Assembly (NCBI RefSeq): GCF_029961155.1
Contig: NZ_JASBRH010000020.1
Span: forward strand, 1-64,000
DNA from: Pontibacterium granulatum
GTDB taxonomy: Bacteria > Pseudomonadota > Gammaproteobacteria > Pseudomonadales > Balneatricaceae
Direction of reading: 5' to 3'
Length of the DNA stretch: 64,000 nucleotides
Of the stretch, positions 28,377-37,958 are shown in pieces. A program made the position numbers and the translations under genes. Position 1 is the first letter of the stretch, and every line of letters begins with the position of its first letter. The notes beneath the pieces are model-generated. The model had not been told where the DNA came from and made no database searches. It saw only the letters and a program-made list of their open reading frames with translations.

Positions 28377-31320
28377 CCTGTCCCAGCTGTTTTTGATCGG
28401 GTTTGCCTATCTGGCGTTTCTATTTGGCACCGCGTACCTGACCGAGCGCGACCTACTGCCTACTCGCTGGGTACGACATCCGCTCACTCACGTCCTGTCG
28501 ATCGGCATCTACGCCAGTGTGTGGACGTTTCACGGCGCCTTTGGTCTGGCCTCGGAGTCCGGCTACCTTTACCTGGCGTCCTACCTGGGCGCGGTGGGTG
28601 TCTTTATATTAGCCCCTGCGCTGCTTATCCCGATCCTGCGTATCACCCGCACCTATCAGCTCAGCTCGCTGGCTGACCTGTTTGCGTTCCGCTTCCGTAG
28701 CGGTGCGGTGGGCACCATCGCCACCATTCTGACGGTGCTGGCAACCATGCCGATGATCTCGATCCAGATCCAGGCAGTAGCCGACAGCCTCTACATCTTT
28801 AACCAGCAGTTTACGGTAAGCCAGTTCGCCTTTGGTTTCTGCTCAGTACTGGCACTGTTTTCGATCCTGTTTGGTGCACGCCATGCAGCCCTGCGCCATA
28901 AACACCCCGGCCTCGTTGTTGCGATGGCGGTCAGTTCACTGATCAAGCTAGGGGTTATCGTGGCCATCGGCCTCTATGCCTTTTTCTCGATCCTGGGCGG
29001 CCCGGTGGGCCTGGAGAGCTGGCTGATCGCCAATCCGGACCAGTTAGCCCTGCTGAATACCCAGTTTGACAGCGACATCTGGCGAACCCTGCTGATTGCG
29101 TTCTTCAGTGCGACGGTGGTGATGCCCCACATGTTCCACATGATGTTCACGGAGAACAGCTCGGACGAAACGCTCTACAAAGCCACCTGGGGAATGCCAC
29201 TGTTCCTTTTCCTGATGGCGTTGACGGTACCACCGATCCTCTGGGCTGGTATGAGCCTGGGCGCCGGTGGCGATCCGGAGTTCCTGTTGCTGTACCTGGG
29301 TATGCATCTGGATTCCGAGTGGCTCACGGTGATGGCCTTTATCGGCGGTCTCTCTGCGGCCAGCGGCATCTCTATCGTGGGTACCGTGGCGATGGCATCC
29401 ATGCTGCAGAACCACATTATCCTGCCGATGGTCCCCTTCCCGGATACCCACCGCTTCTACAGCTGGGTGCTGTGGCTGCGCCGCAGCCTGATCATTCTGA
29501 TCCTGTTTGGCTGCTACTTCTTCTACGATAAGATCGGTAACTACTACGACCTGCACCAGCTCGGCATCATCGCCGTGGTGGCGTTCCTGCAGTTCCTGCC
29601 GGCACTGTTGGTTACCCTGTTCTGGCAACGCGCCAACCGCTGGGGTGTGATCGGTGGTTTGTTGGTGGGTATGGGCGTTTGGCTCTACACCATGCTGTTC
29701 CCACTGCTGGGTCCGATCGATCCGATGGTGGCCGACACCTTCACCGTGGAGGAATACGACCCGGATACGGCAGCCGTGCTGGCATTGGTGCTGAATGCCC
29801 TGACCCTGACGCTGATCTCATTGTTCACCGAGCAGAACGCCGACGAAGAGCACGCTGCCAGCGCTTGTCTGCTGAACGTACTGCAGCGCCATTCCACCAC
29901 CAGCCTGACCGCTACCCGGGTGGAAGATTTTCAGGAACTGCTGTCACCCCGCCTCGGCCAGGATGCGGCCCGTCGCGAGATCCAGAGCGCCCTGGATCAG
30001 TTGGCACTCAAGCCGGGCATTTTGCGCCCGGTCGACCTGCTGCGCCTGCGCACCCAGCTGGAACACAACCTGACAGGCCTGCTGGGACCGGTAGAAGCAG
30101 CCACCCTGCTGAGCCCACTCGACCACAGTGCACCGGCGGCGGGCATCAGCTCTTTAGCCAGTGGTCGCAACGTACACCTGATGGAAAGCCAACTGGAGAA
30201 CTACCAGGAACAGCTCACCGGCTTGGCCGCCGAGCTGGATGATCTGCGGCGTTATCACCGACTGATTCTGCAGCGACTGCCGGTAGGTGTATGTACGTTG
30301 GATAACACCGGCGAGATTTTGTTCTGGAACGCCGAAATGGAACAGGTCACAGGTATTACCGCGGCTGATTGCGCGGGCATTCCACTGAATCACCTGCCCT
30401 CGCCTTGGGGTACCCTGCTGGCGAATTTTGCCCAGTCGCCGCTGGCCCATGAGGTGGCAGAACCGATCCAGCTCAACAGCCAGCCCCACTGGTTTGCGCT
30501 GCATAAAGCCCGACTGAGTGAAGAGAGCGCCAGCGGTATGGTGTTGCTGCTGGAAGATGAAACCGAAACCCGTATGTTGCAGAACCGTCTCGCCCACAGC
30601 GAACGCCTCTCCTCCATCGGCCGCTTTGCCGCCGGGGTGGCCCATGAGATCGGCAACCCGGTCACCGGCATCGCCTGTCTGGCACAAAACCTGAAGCTGG
30701 AAACCGATAACGAGGAGATCCTGCTGACCGGTGATCAGATCGTCGATCAAACCAAGCGCATCAGCCGCATCGTTCAATCCCTGATGCGTTTTGCCAGTGG
30801 CGGACAGAGTGACAACCAGATCGCCCACGAATCCGTGAACCTGCGGGAGTGTTTCGACGAGGCGATCCACCTTGTATCCCTCGACAGCCGCGGTAAATAC
30901 CAGCAGTATCTCAACAACGTTGCGCCGGACCTGCACGTCTGGGGCGACCCGCAGCAGTTGAGCCAGGTATTCGTTAACCTGCTCAACAACGCCTGCGACG
31001 CATCCGAAGACTACAACCACATCTGGATTGATGCCGACAGCAACGGAGAGACAATCTCCCTTGCCGTGACGGATGAAGGCACCGGTATCCCACCGGATTT
31101 ACAGGACCGTTTATTCGAGCCTTTCTTTACCACAAAAGACCCAGGCAAGGGGACTGGACTTGGCTTACCTTTGGTCTACAACATAATAGAGGAACATTAT
31201 GGTAGTATTGAGATTATTAGCCCAGCCAACAACAAGCAGAATAAAGGCACTCGCGTGGTAATCACATTGCCATTCCATAGCGGAGACGATTTCTCCGGCC
31301 ATGGTAACGGTGTGGGATAA
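28369..31320 (+). CDS. cbrA: CbrA sensor histidine kinase with SLC5 transporter domain
   Basis: Sensor of the CbrAB two-component system controlling carbon/nitrogen balance and amino-acid use. At about 983 residues it has an N-terminal sodium/solute symporter-like domain of about 13 helices (1-490), a linker, a PAS domain (about 625-735), and HisKA with phospho-acceptor H759 (AHEIGNP). The ATPase domain has NNACDAS and DEGTGIP motifs. I chose ATG 28369, overlapping cbrX; the in-frame start at 28333 lies inside cbrX. cbrB follows 11 bp later. Confidence 0.95.
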   Translation: MLDLSQLFLIGFAYLAFLFGTAYLTERDLLPTRWVRHPLTHVLSIGIYASVWTFHGAFGLASESGYLYLASYLGAVGVFILAPALLIPILRITRTYQLSSLADLFAFRFRSGAVGTIATILTVLATMPMISIQIQAVADSLYIFNQQFTVSQFAFGFCSVLALFSILFGARHAALRHKHPGLVVAMAVSSLIKLGVIVAIGLYAFFSILGGPVGLESWLIANPDQLALLNTQFDSDIWRTLLIAFFSATVVMPHMFHMMFTENSSDETLYKATWGMPLFLFLMALTVPPILWAGMSLGAGGDPEFLLLYLGMHLDSEWLTVMAFIGGLSAASGISIVGTVAMASMLQNHIILPMVPFPDTHRFYSWVLWLRRSLIILILFGCYFFYDKIGNYYDLHQLGIIAVVAFLQFLPALLVTLFWQRANRWGVIGGLLVGMGVWLYTMLFPLLGPIDPMVADTFTVEEYDPDTAAVLALVLNALTLTLISLFTEQNADEEHAASACLLNVLQRHSTTSLTATRVEDFQELLSPRLGQDAARREIQSALDQLALKPGILRPVDLLRLRTQLEHNLTGLLGPVEAATLLSPLDHSAPAAGISSLASGRNVHLMESQLENYQEQLTGLAAELDDLRRYHRLILQRLPVGVCTLDNTGEILFWNAEMEQVTGITAADCAGIPLNHLPSPWGTLLANFAQSPLAHEVAEPIQLNSQPHWFALHKARLSEESASGMVLLLEDETETRMLQNRLAHSERLSSIGRFAAGVAHEIGNPVTGIACLAQNLKLETDNEEILLTGDQIVDQTKRISRIVQSLMRFASGGQSDNQIAHESVNLRECFDEAIHLVSLDSRGKYQQYLNNVAPDLHVWGDPQQLSQVFVNLLNNACDASEDYNHIWIDADSNGETISLAVTDEGTGIPPDLQDRLFEPFFTTKDPGKGTGLGLPLVYNIIEEHYGSIEIISPANNKQNKGTRVVITLPFHSGDDFSGHGNGVG

Positions 31321-31331
31321 AGGTAGACCGA

Positions 31332-32717
<1,386 letters not shown>

Positions 32718-32743
32718 GCACACGGTATTAGCAAGATCATAAA

Positions 32744-32766
32744 GCCCGGGTTATCCCGGTTTTTTT
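32744..32766 (+). terminator. Intrinsic terminator of cbrAB
   Basis: CCGGG-TTAT-CCCGG forms a 5-bp GC stem followed directly by seven T residues. It ends the cbrXAB message before the sRNA control region, so the sRNAs should depend mainly on their own promoters. Confidence 0.85.
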
Positions 32767-32787
32767 GTCCCTCAACAACACGCAGTG

Positions 32788-32870
32788 GTAACAACCCGGT
32801 AACATGCCCTCATAAAAAGTGTTACCTCACTACCCATACAGTGTTACCCGTAACGGGAACAGGGGTAACA
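32788..32870 (+). promoter_or_regulatory. CbrB-type upstream activator sites, copy 1
   Basis: TGTTAC occurs at 32820-32825 and 32842-32847. GTAACA occurs at 32788-32793, 32799-32804 and 32865-32870, and GTAACG at 32850-32855. The main pair TGTTAC...GTAACA is separated by 17 bases. They lie about 75-155 bp upstream of the -24 element, the normal enhancer position for NtrC-family activators. TGTTAC/GTAACA is the reported CbrB target sequence in Pseudomonas. Confidence 0.75.
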
Positions 32871-32944
32871 AACCACCCCCACAATACGTATCAAAAACAC
32901 ACAATAATTTTTATTTTTATTTAAATTCAATAACTTAAAAAACA

Positions 32945-32960
32945 TGGCACACCAAATGCT
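32945..32960 (+). promoter_or_regulatory. Sigma-54 promoter of sRNA copy 1
   Basis: TGGCAC at 32945-32950 and TGCT at 32957-32960 give the invariant GG (32946-32947) and GC (32958-32959) separated by exactly 10 bases. The predicted start is near 32971. This is a near-consensus -24/-12 promoter. Confidence 0.85.
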
Positions 32961-32970
32961 AATATCTAGA

Positions 32971-33212
32971 GTGTAAAAACAACAACAATGCTTAACTTAG
33001 AAACCTGCACCAGCAATAAAAATAAAAACAGGTAGCACGTGGATAAGTACACCGCCTCGAATAAAAATAACAATGAGGCTTAATGCTGATCGTAGAGCAG
33101 TCCAACGGTCCCGAAAAAAGCACTCTTAGAAACAAAAACAACAAGCTAAGGCTAAACGTTTTATCTGAGATGCGATCAGCAACCACCTCCCTCTCTTACT
33201 TCTTCACTATCC
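32971..33212 (+). ncRNA. crcZ: CrcZ-like Hfq/Crc-sequestering sRNA, copy 1
   Basis: Predicted regulatory RNA that titrates Hfq/Crc to relieve carbon catabolite repression. Perfect AAYAAYAA motifs occur at 32978-32985, 33066-33073 and 33137-33144. An A-rich double motif at about 33015-33028 also fits loosely. Short stems display them in loops: ACCTG/CAGGT (33003-33007 with 33029-33033) and GCCTC/GAGGC (33054-33058 with 33075-33079). A longer 8-bp pairing GCTGATCG/CGATCAGC joins 33085-33092 and 33173-33180. Position between cbrB and pcnB is that of Pseudomonas crcZ. The 3' end is uncertain; transcription could reach the 33392-33407 hairpin. Confidence 0.8.
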
Positions 33213-33411
33213 GATTTCAACGCCCTAAATTTCTGTCTTAACGTCTGCTTGCGTTTCTACCCGCGACACATCATATTTTTCGTTCCGCATCACAAAAAAT
33301 CACACGCGACTGATCGCATCAAAAAATGTTCAACCTACCCGATGCCTGTCGGCTGTTTCCGCTTACGAACACCTAAGCGCACCTGCCCACGGACAGCCCC
33401 CCCTGTCACTG
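33213..33411. other. Unique spacer between the two sRNA units
   Basis: No credible gene. A GACAG/CTGTC hairpin with a 6-C loop (33392-33407) lies at its end and could mark the 3' end of the first sRNA, although no U-run follows. The spacer begins pyrimidine-rich and has several short A-rich runs. Confidence 0.5.
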
Positions 33412-33423
33412 TCGTTACCTCCT

Positions 33424-33491
33424 TGTTACCCCATAAAAAGTGTTACCCCTCTACCCACCAAGTGTTACCCGTAACGGGAAACTGGGTAACA
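33424..33491 (+). promoter_or_regulatory. CbrB-type upstream activator sites, copy 2
   Basis: TGTTAC at 33424-33429, 33441-33446 and 33463-33468; GTAACG at 33471-33476; GTAACA at 33486-33491. The spacing between the last two TGTTAC sites (22 bp) and from TGTTAC to GTAACA (17 bp) is the same as in copy 1. The distance to the -24 element also differs by only one base. Confidence 0.75.
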
Positions 33492-33564
33492 AACACCTGC
33501 ACGTACAGCGTCACTCTTTTAACAAAAAACACATTTTACTTATAAAACAATAAGTTAAAAAAAC

Positions 33565-33580
33565 TGGCACACACACTGCT
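33565..33580 (+). promoter_or_regulatory. Sigma-54 promoter of sRNA copy 2
   Basis: TGGCAC at 33565-33570 and TGCT at 33577-33580. The invariant GG (33566-33567) and GC (33578-33579) are separated by 10 bases. The predicted start is near 33591. The core elements match copy 1. Confidence 0.85.
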
Positions 33581-33590
33581 ATTACTAAGA

Positions 33591-33834
33591 CACAAAACAA
33601 CAACAATGCTTACTTAGAAACCTGCACCAGCAATAAAAATAAAAACAGGTAGCAAGTGGATAGGTACCATCGCCTCGAATAAAAATAACAATGAGGCTTA
33701 ATGCTGATCGTAGAGCAGCTCGACGGTCCCGAAAAAGTGCTCTTAGAAACAAAAACAACAAGCTAAGGCTAAACGTTTTGTCTGAGATGCGATCAGCAAC
33801 CATCCCTCCCTCTTACTTCATGTAACACTATCTG
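33591..33834 (+). ncRNA. CrcZ-like Hfq/Crc-sequestering sRNA, copy 2
   Basis: Near-duplicate of the upstream sRNA. AAYAAYAA motifs occur at 33596-33603, 33684-33691 and 33754-33761. The ACCTG/CAGGT and GCCTC/GAGGC stems and the 8-bp GCTGATCG (33703-33710) / CGATCAGC (33790-33797) pairing are all conserved. An additional AGAGCA/TGCTCT stem is better formed here than in copy 1. No intrinsic terminator is visible before pcnB, so the 3' end may arise by processing or run into the pcnB leader. Confidence 0.8.
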
Positions 33835-33924
33835 TTATTCACACTTGCAGCAGAAAATACGTCAACCCGTAGCTGTATACGCGCCTTCATAGACCTCCAT
33901 AACCTTATACTGCGGTCGCGTAAA

Positions 33925-33933
33925 TGGTATGAT
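33925..33933 (+). promoter_or_regulatory. Extended -10 promoter candidate for pcnB
   Basis: TGGTATGAT fits the extended -10 form TG-n-TATAAT with one mismatch. No good -35 is present at the right distance. It lies 37 bp upstream of the pcnB start, giving pcnB a route to expression independent of the sRNA promoters. Confidence 0.4.
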
Positions 33934-33970
33934 GCGCCACTTTAGTTTTTAGGGTGAATTTTGGTGTTCC

Positions 33971-35377
33971 ATGGCTAGAAGTCTGCTTAAACGCATCGGC
34001 TCTTTGTTCAGCAAAGGTAGTGCTGACCAGAATGAACAACCGGCTCCGGTTTTTGCTCCGGCGGAAACAGGCCGCAAGATCATTCCCGAATCAGAGCACC
34101 AGATCCCGCGTAAATACCTCGACGATAACGCCATGAAGGTAGTGTATCGCCTGATTGATGGCGGCTACGACGGTTACCTGGTGGGCGGCTGTATTCGCGA
34201 CTTGCTGCAAGGCGAGAAACCAAAAGACTTCGATGTGGCCACCAGCGCCAGCCCGGAAGAGGCCCACGAGCTGTTCCGCCGCTCCCGTCTGATCGGTCGC
34301 CGCTTTAAGTTGCTGCACGTGCGTTTTGGCCGTGAAATTATCGAGGTGGCCACTTTCCGCGCCAGCCACGATTCCCATCCGGAAAACAGCAACGGTGAAC
34401 ATGGCCGCCAGAACGAATCCGGCATGATTACCCGCGATAACGTGTACGGCACCATTGAAGAAGATGCAGATCGTCGTGACTTTACTGTCAATGCACTTTA
34501 CTACTGCGTCAAAGACCACAGCATCTACGACTTCGCCAACGGTTACCAGGATTTGAAAGACGGCGTCCTGCGCATGATCGGTGATCCGGTCGCCCGCTAC
34601 CGTGAAGACCCGGTGCGGATGCTGCGTGCCGCCCGCTTTGCCGGCAAACTGGACTTCGAGATCGAAGCCAACACCGCCGCACCGATCCGTGAACTGGCGC
34701 CACTGCTGAAAGATATTGCACCTGCCCGTCTGTTTGACGAATCCCTCAAGCTGCTGCAATCCGGCTACGCCGAAGGTGCTTACAAACACCTGCAGCACTA
34801 CGATCTGTTTGAGCCTCTGTTCCCACAAACCCAGCGGGCATTGCTGGGCGAGCGTGGCGAGCTGGTAGAAACCCTGCTGCTGAACGCACTGCGCAACACA
34901 GACCGCCGTCTGGCGCAGCGCAAAAGCGTCACCCCGGCGTTCCTGTTTGCCGCCCTACTCTGGTACCCAGTGCAGGATTTGATGCAGAAGCTGATGAAAG
35001 AGAACCGCATGCCACCGCTGCCGGCACTGCATGAAGCAGCCAACCAGGTGCTCGCCAAGCAGGTGAAATCCACAGCGATTCCACGCCGTTTCTCTACCCC
35101 GATCCGTGAGATTTGGGAGATGCAGATCCGCCTGCCACGCCGCGACGGAAAACGCGCAGAGCGCCTGATCGAGCAACCACGCTTCCGTGCCGCATACGAT
35201 CTGCTGCTGCTACGCGAGAACAGCGGCGAAGACCTGGGTGGTTTGAGCCGTTGGTGGACGGAATATCAGTCTGCGCATCCGGAGAAACGTGAACAGATGA
35301 GCCGCGACTCTGGCAAAGGCCAGAAGCCACGCCGCCGTCGCCGTAAGAAACCGAACAACGCGACCCGAGATGAGTAA
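33971..35377 (+). CDS. pcnB: Poly(A) polymerase I
   Basis: Adds poly(A) tails to RNA 3' ends, promoting decay of small RNAs and mRNAs. The 468-residue protein has the nucleotidyltransferase core with LVGGCIRDLLQG and the acidic pair in KDFDVATSA. The RRDFTVNAL segment and an RNA-binding region follow. The tail is very basic (RRRRRKK). It overlaps folK by 8 bases. Placed directly after the sRNAs, it could influence their decay. Confidence 0.96.
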   Translation: MARSLLKRIGSLFSKGSADQNEQPAPVFAPAETGRKIIPESEHQIPRKYLDDNAMKVVYRLIDGGYDGYLVGGCIRDLLQGEKPKDFDVATSASPEEAHELFRRSRLIGRRFKLLHVRFGREIIEVATFRASHDSHPENSNGEHGRQNESGMITRDNVYGTIEEDADRRDFTVNALYYCVKDHSIYDFANGYQDLKDGVLRMIGDPVARYREDPVRMLRAARFAGKLDFEIEANTAAPIRELAPLLKDIAPARLFDESLKLLQSGYAEGAYKHLQHYDLFEPLFPQTQRALLGERGELVETLLLNALRNTDRRLAQRKSVTPAFLFAALLWYPVQDLMQKLMKENRMPPLPALHEAANQVLAKQVKSTAIPRRFSTPIREIWEMQIRLPRRDGKRAERLIEQPRFRAAYDLLLLRENSGEDLGGLSRWWTEYQSAHPEKREQMSRDSGKGQKPRRRRRKKPNNATRDE

Positions 35378-35855
35378 GACAATGCGCTGTTATATCGGTC
35401 TGGGTAGCAACCTGGAAAATCCCCGCCAGCAGGTAGAGGATGCGTTCCAGGAGCTGGCCGGTCTGACCCACTGTGAGCTGGTTGCCCGCTCCAGCATCTA
35501 CCGCTCCGATCCGGTTGGCCCACAGGACCAGCCCGACTTCATCAACGCCGTAGCAGCGCTGGACACCACCCTCGAAGCACACGCCCTGCTCTACGAACTG
35601 CAACGTCTGGAGCAGCAACACCGCCGTGTACGCGAGCGTCACTGGGGACCACGCACCCTGGATCTGGACTTATTGTTGTACGGCGATCAGACCATCAACA
35701 CCGAACGTCTGACCGTCCCACACGCATTTATGTGCGAACGCACATTTGTACTCTGGCCGCTAGCCGAAATCGCGCCAGAGTTGGAGCTGCCAGACGGCCA
35801 AAGTCTGAGCCAGCTTTTAGTCGCATACCCTATGGGCAGCCTAGAACGCTTGTAG
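35370..35855 (+). CDS. folK: HPPK (6-hydroxymethyl-7,8-dihydropterin pyrophosphokinase)
   Basis: Transfers pyrophosphate to hydroxymethyl-dihydropterin in folate synthesis. Of 161 residues, signatures are LGSNLENP at the N-terminus and the HPPK motif WGPRTLDLDLLLYGD. The start is within the end of pcnB; a second ATG four codons in is also possible. panB follows 42 bp later. Confidence 0.94.
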   Translation: MSKTMRCYIGLGSNLENPRQQVEDAFQELAGLTHCELVARSSIYRSDPVGPQDQPDFINAVAALDTTLEAHALLYELQRLEQQHRRVRERHWGPRTLDLDLLLYGDQTINTERLTVPHAFMCERTFVLWPLAEIAPELELPDGQSLSQLLVAYPMGSLERL

Positions 35856-35897
35856 GTATAATTTCGGCCGAACGAGACAACTGGATAAGAGTTTCTT

Positions 35898-36692
35898 ATG
35901 AGCAACATTACCCTGCACACCCTCACAGCCCGTAAACAGGCGGGAGAGAAGTTTGCGGTACTGACTGCATACGATTCCTGTTTCGCCCATCTGGTGAGTG
36001 AAGCGGGCAACGAGATGATCCTCGTTGGCGACTCGCTGGGAATGGTCCTTCAGGGCAATGACAGCACTCTACCTGTTAGCGTGGAAGAGATGGCGTATCA
36101 CACATCCTGTGTGGCACGCGGCAACCAGGGCAGCATGATCATGGCGGACCTGCCGTTCATGAGCTACGCCACCCCGGAACAGGCAATGGACAGTGCCGCA
36201 ACGCTGATGGCGGCTGGTGCACACATTGTCAAAATCGAAGGTACAACGTGGCTGTCCGAAACCGTATCCATGTTGGCTGAACGCGGCATCCCTGTGTGTG
36301 CCCATCTGGGTCTGACACCACAGGCTGTGAACAAGCTGGGGGGCTTTAAAGTTCAGGGCCGTGATCGCGAAAGCGCACGTCAGATGATTGAAGATGCGGT
36401 ACTACTGGAACAGTCCGGCGCCTCCATGCTGCTGCTGGAGTGCGTACCGTCCCTGCTGGCACGTGAAGTGACCGAAGCGGTGGACATCCCTGTAATCGGC
36501 ATTGGCGCAGGCGCCGATACCGACGCCCAGGTACTGGTACTGCACGACATGCTGGGCCTGACACCGGGCCGCCGCCCGAAGTTCGTGAAGAACTTTATGG
36601 CGGAAGCCGGCTCCGTTCAGGACGCACTGAAAGCCTACGGCGACGCCGTACGCGCGGGCACCTTCCCGGGACCGGAACACGGGTTCGAATAA
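35898..36692 (+). CDS. panB: Ketopantoate hydroxymethyltransferase
   Basis: Makes ketopantoate from 2-oxoisovalerate and methylene-THF, the first committed step of pantothenate synthesis. At 264 residues it carries the [15 protein letters not shown] and EGGxx-type KIEG segments, plus the C-terminal PKFVKNF. It is one base from panC, so the two are coupled. Confidence 0.96.
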   Translation: MSNITLHTLTARKQAGEKFAVLTAYDSCFAHLVSEAGNEMILVGDSLGMVLQGNDSTLPVSVEEMAYHTSCVARGNQGSMIMADLPFMSYATPEQAMDSAATLMAAGAHIVKIEGTTWLSETVSMLAERGIPVCAHLGLTPQAVNKLGGFKVQGRDRESARQMIEDAVLLEQSGASMLLLECVPSLLAREVTEAVDIPVIGIGAGADTDAQVLVLHDMLGLTPGRRPKFVKNFMAEAGSVQDALKAYGDAVRAGTFPGPEHGFE

Positions 36693-36693
36693 T

Positions 36694-37542
36694 ATGCAGA
36701 CATTTTTTAGCATTGAAGAGCTGCGTGCGACGCTGAGTGAAGCGCGCGCGCAGGGCAAACGTATCGGTTTCGTACCGACCATGGGCAACCTGCACGAGGG
36801 CCACCTGGCTCTGGTGCGCCAGGCGGTAAGCTGCTGTGACATCGTGGTGGCCAGCATCTTCGTTAACCCGCTGCAGTTTGGCATCAACGAAGACCTGGAC
36901 AACTACCCGCGCACCCTGCAGGCCGATCAGGAGAAACTGATCAGCGCCGGTTGCAATTACCTGTTCGCACCAAGCGACGAGGTAATGTATCCGAACGGTC
37001 GTGAAGAACAGACCCAGGTCGAAGTTCCACTGATCTCCAACATTCACTGCGGCGCCAGCCGTCCAGGCCACTTTCAGGGCGTAGCAACGGTCGTGTGCAA
37101 GCTGTTTGGTATCGTGCAGCCGGATGTAGCGGTCTTCGGTGAGAAGGACTACCAGCAGCTGATGGTAATCCGCCGCATGGTGGAACACCTTTATCTGCCG
37201 GTTGAAGTCCAGGGTTCGCCAATCGCCCGTAACGAAGACGGCCTGGCGCTGAGTTCCCGTAATGGTTACCTCAACGACGAACAGATGAAAGTTGCACCGA
37301 CACTGTATCGCACCCTACAGGAAGCCAAAGCAGAGATCCTAGGCGGCCGTCGCGATTACAAGCAGCTGGAAGATGAAGCTTACGCCAAGCTGGAAGCCGT
37401 AGGCTTCAGCCGTGACTTCTTCAATATCTGTGACGCGCACACCCTGACACCGGCGACAGCTGAAACGCAGCAGCTAGTGATCCTGGCGGCAGCCCCCCTG
37501 GGTGGAGCCCGCCTGATCGACAACGTGGTGATTGAACTCTGA
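36694..37542 (+). CDS. panC: Pantothenate synthetase
   Basis: ATP-dependent joining of pantoate and beta-alanine. The 282-residue protein has the N-terminal [14 protein letters not shown] (HIGH-like), [15 protein letters not shown] and SSRNGYL signatures. It is the last gene of pcnB-folK-panB-panC and is followed by a strong terminator. Confidence 0.97.
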   Translation: MQTFFSIEELRATLSEARAQGKRIGFVPTMGNLHEGHLALVRQAVSCCDIVVASIFVNPLQFGINEDLDNYPRTLQADQEKLISAGCNYLFAPSDEVMYPNGREEQTQVEVPLISNIHCGASRPGHFQGVATVVCKLFGIVQPDVAVFGEKDYQQLMVIRRMVEHLYLPVEVQGSPIARNEDGLALSSRNGYLNDEQMKVAPTLYRTLQEAKAEILGGRRDYKQLEDEAYAKLEAVGFSRDFFNICDAHTLTPATAETQQLVILAAAPLGGARLIDNVVIEL

Positions 37543-37553
37543 TCACCTGTATA

Positions 37554-37583
37554 AACAGGCATGCGCCGCGTGCCTGTTTTTCT
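37554..37583 (+). terminator. Intrinsic terminator after panC
   Basis: AACAGGCA (37554-37561) pairs with TGCCTGTT (37571-37578) across a 9-base loop and runs into a T-rich tail. It closes the pcnB-folK-panBC operon. Confidence 0.85.
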
Positions 37584-37958
37584 CCCTTCCTCTGATCTCC
37601 TCTGCGTAACACCTCCAACTCCACGTCTTTTGTATGCTGGTCACAGACGTCTCAGCCTGTTAGATTCTTAAAGCACCAAGAGAATGTAGTCCTTGGGCCG
37701 GTACAGACAACCGGATCACAGACAGCTGCATTTATTACGCAAGCGCAAAATCACCAGCTTGACAAAACATAGGCAGCTCGCACAGACTGTGCTTCGAGGC
37801 ATGTTGCACTGCAACTAAAACTGTACTCAAAAATAATAAAAAGTAAGAGCTAACGGTGGGAAGGAGATGCGGCGCAAGCCACAACCCTTGCAACATAAGG
37901 GTCATTTCTCTGCCCTATCATCATTAAATCATTCTCGATTCTATAATGAGGCAAAGCT
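37584..37958. other. 375-bp leader and control region of the thiolase gene
   Basis: No gene seen. A perfect TTGACA lies at 37759-37764, but no good -10 follows at the right distance. A TTGCA-C-TGCAA near-palindrome (37804-37814) could be an operator. An A-rich AAAAATAATAAAAA tract (37829-37842) resembles an Hfq/Crc motif. A GAGG ribosome site precedes the ATG. Confidence 0.5.

Larger units (their letters stand above)
32786..33834 (+). repeat. Tandem duplication of a complete sRNA regulatory unit
   Basis: Two direct copies (about 32786-33212 and 33412-33834) lie about 620 bp apart. Each contains activator sites, a sigma-54 promoter and the RNA body. The RNA bodies are nearly identical by eye, with a few substitutions and single-base indels. 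The activator spacing is also kept. The stretch between promoter and upstream sites has diverged, and the about 200-bp spacer between copies is unique. Confidence 0.9.

Noticed and set aside
32992-33803. Two similar minus-strand ORFs (64 and 72 residues) across the sRNA repeats
   Set aside because: Their similarity is explained by the duplicated sRNA sequence. Composition is Phe/Leu/Ser-rich from reading A-rich motifs backwards, and neither has a ribosome site.
32786-33834. CRISPR-like array between cbrB and pcnB
   Set aside because: There are only two long direct repeats with promoters and no short regular repeats or spacers, and no cas genes.
37942-37947. TATAAT as the thiolase promoter -10
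   Set aside because: It is only 11 bases from the start codon, would leave almost no leader, and lacks a -35.
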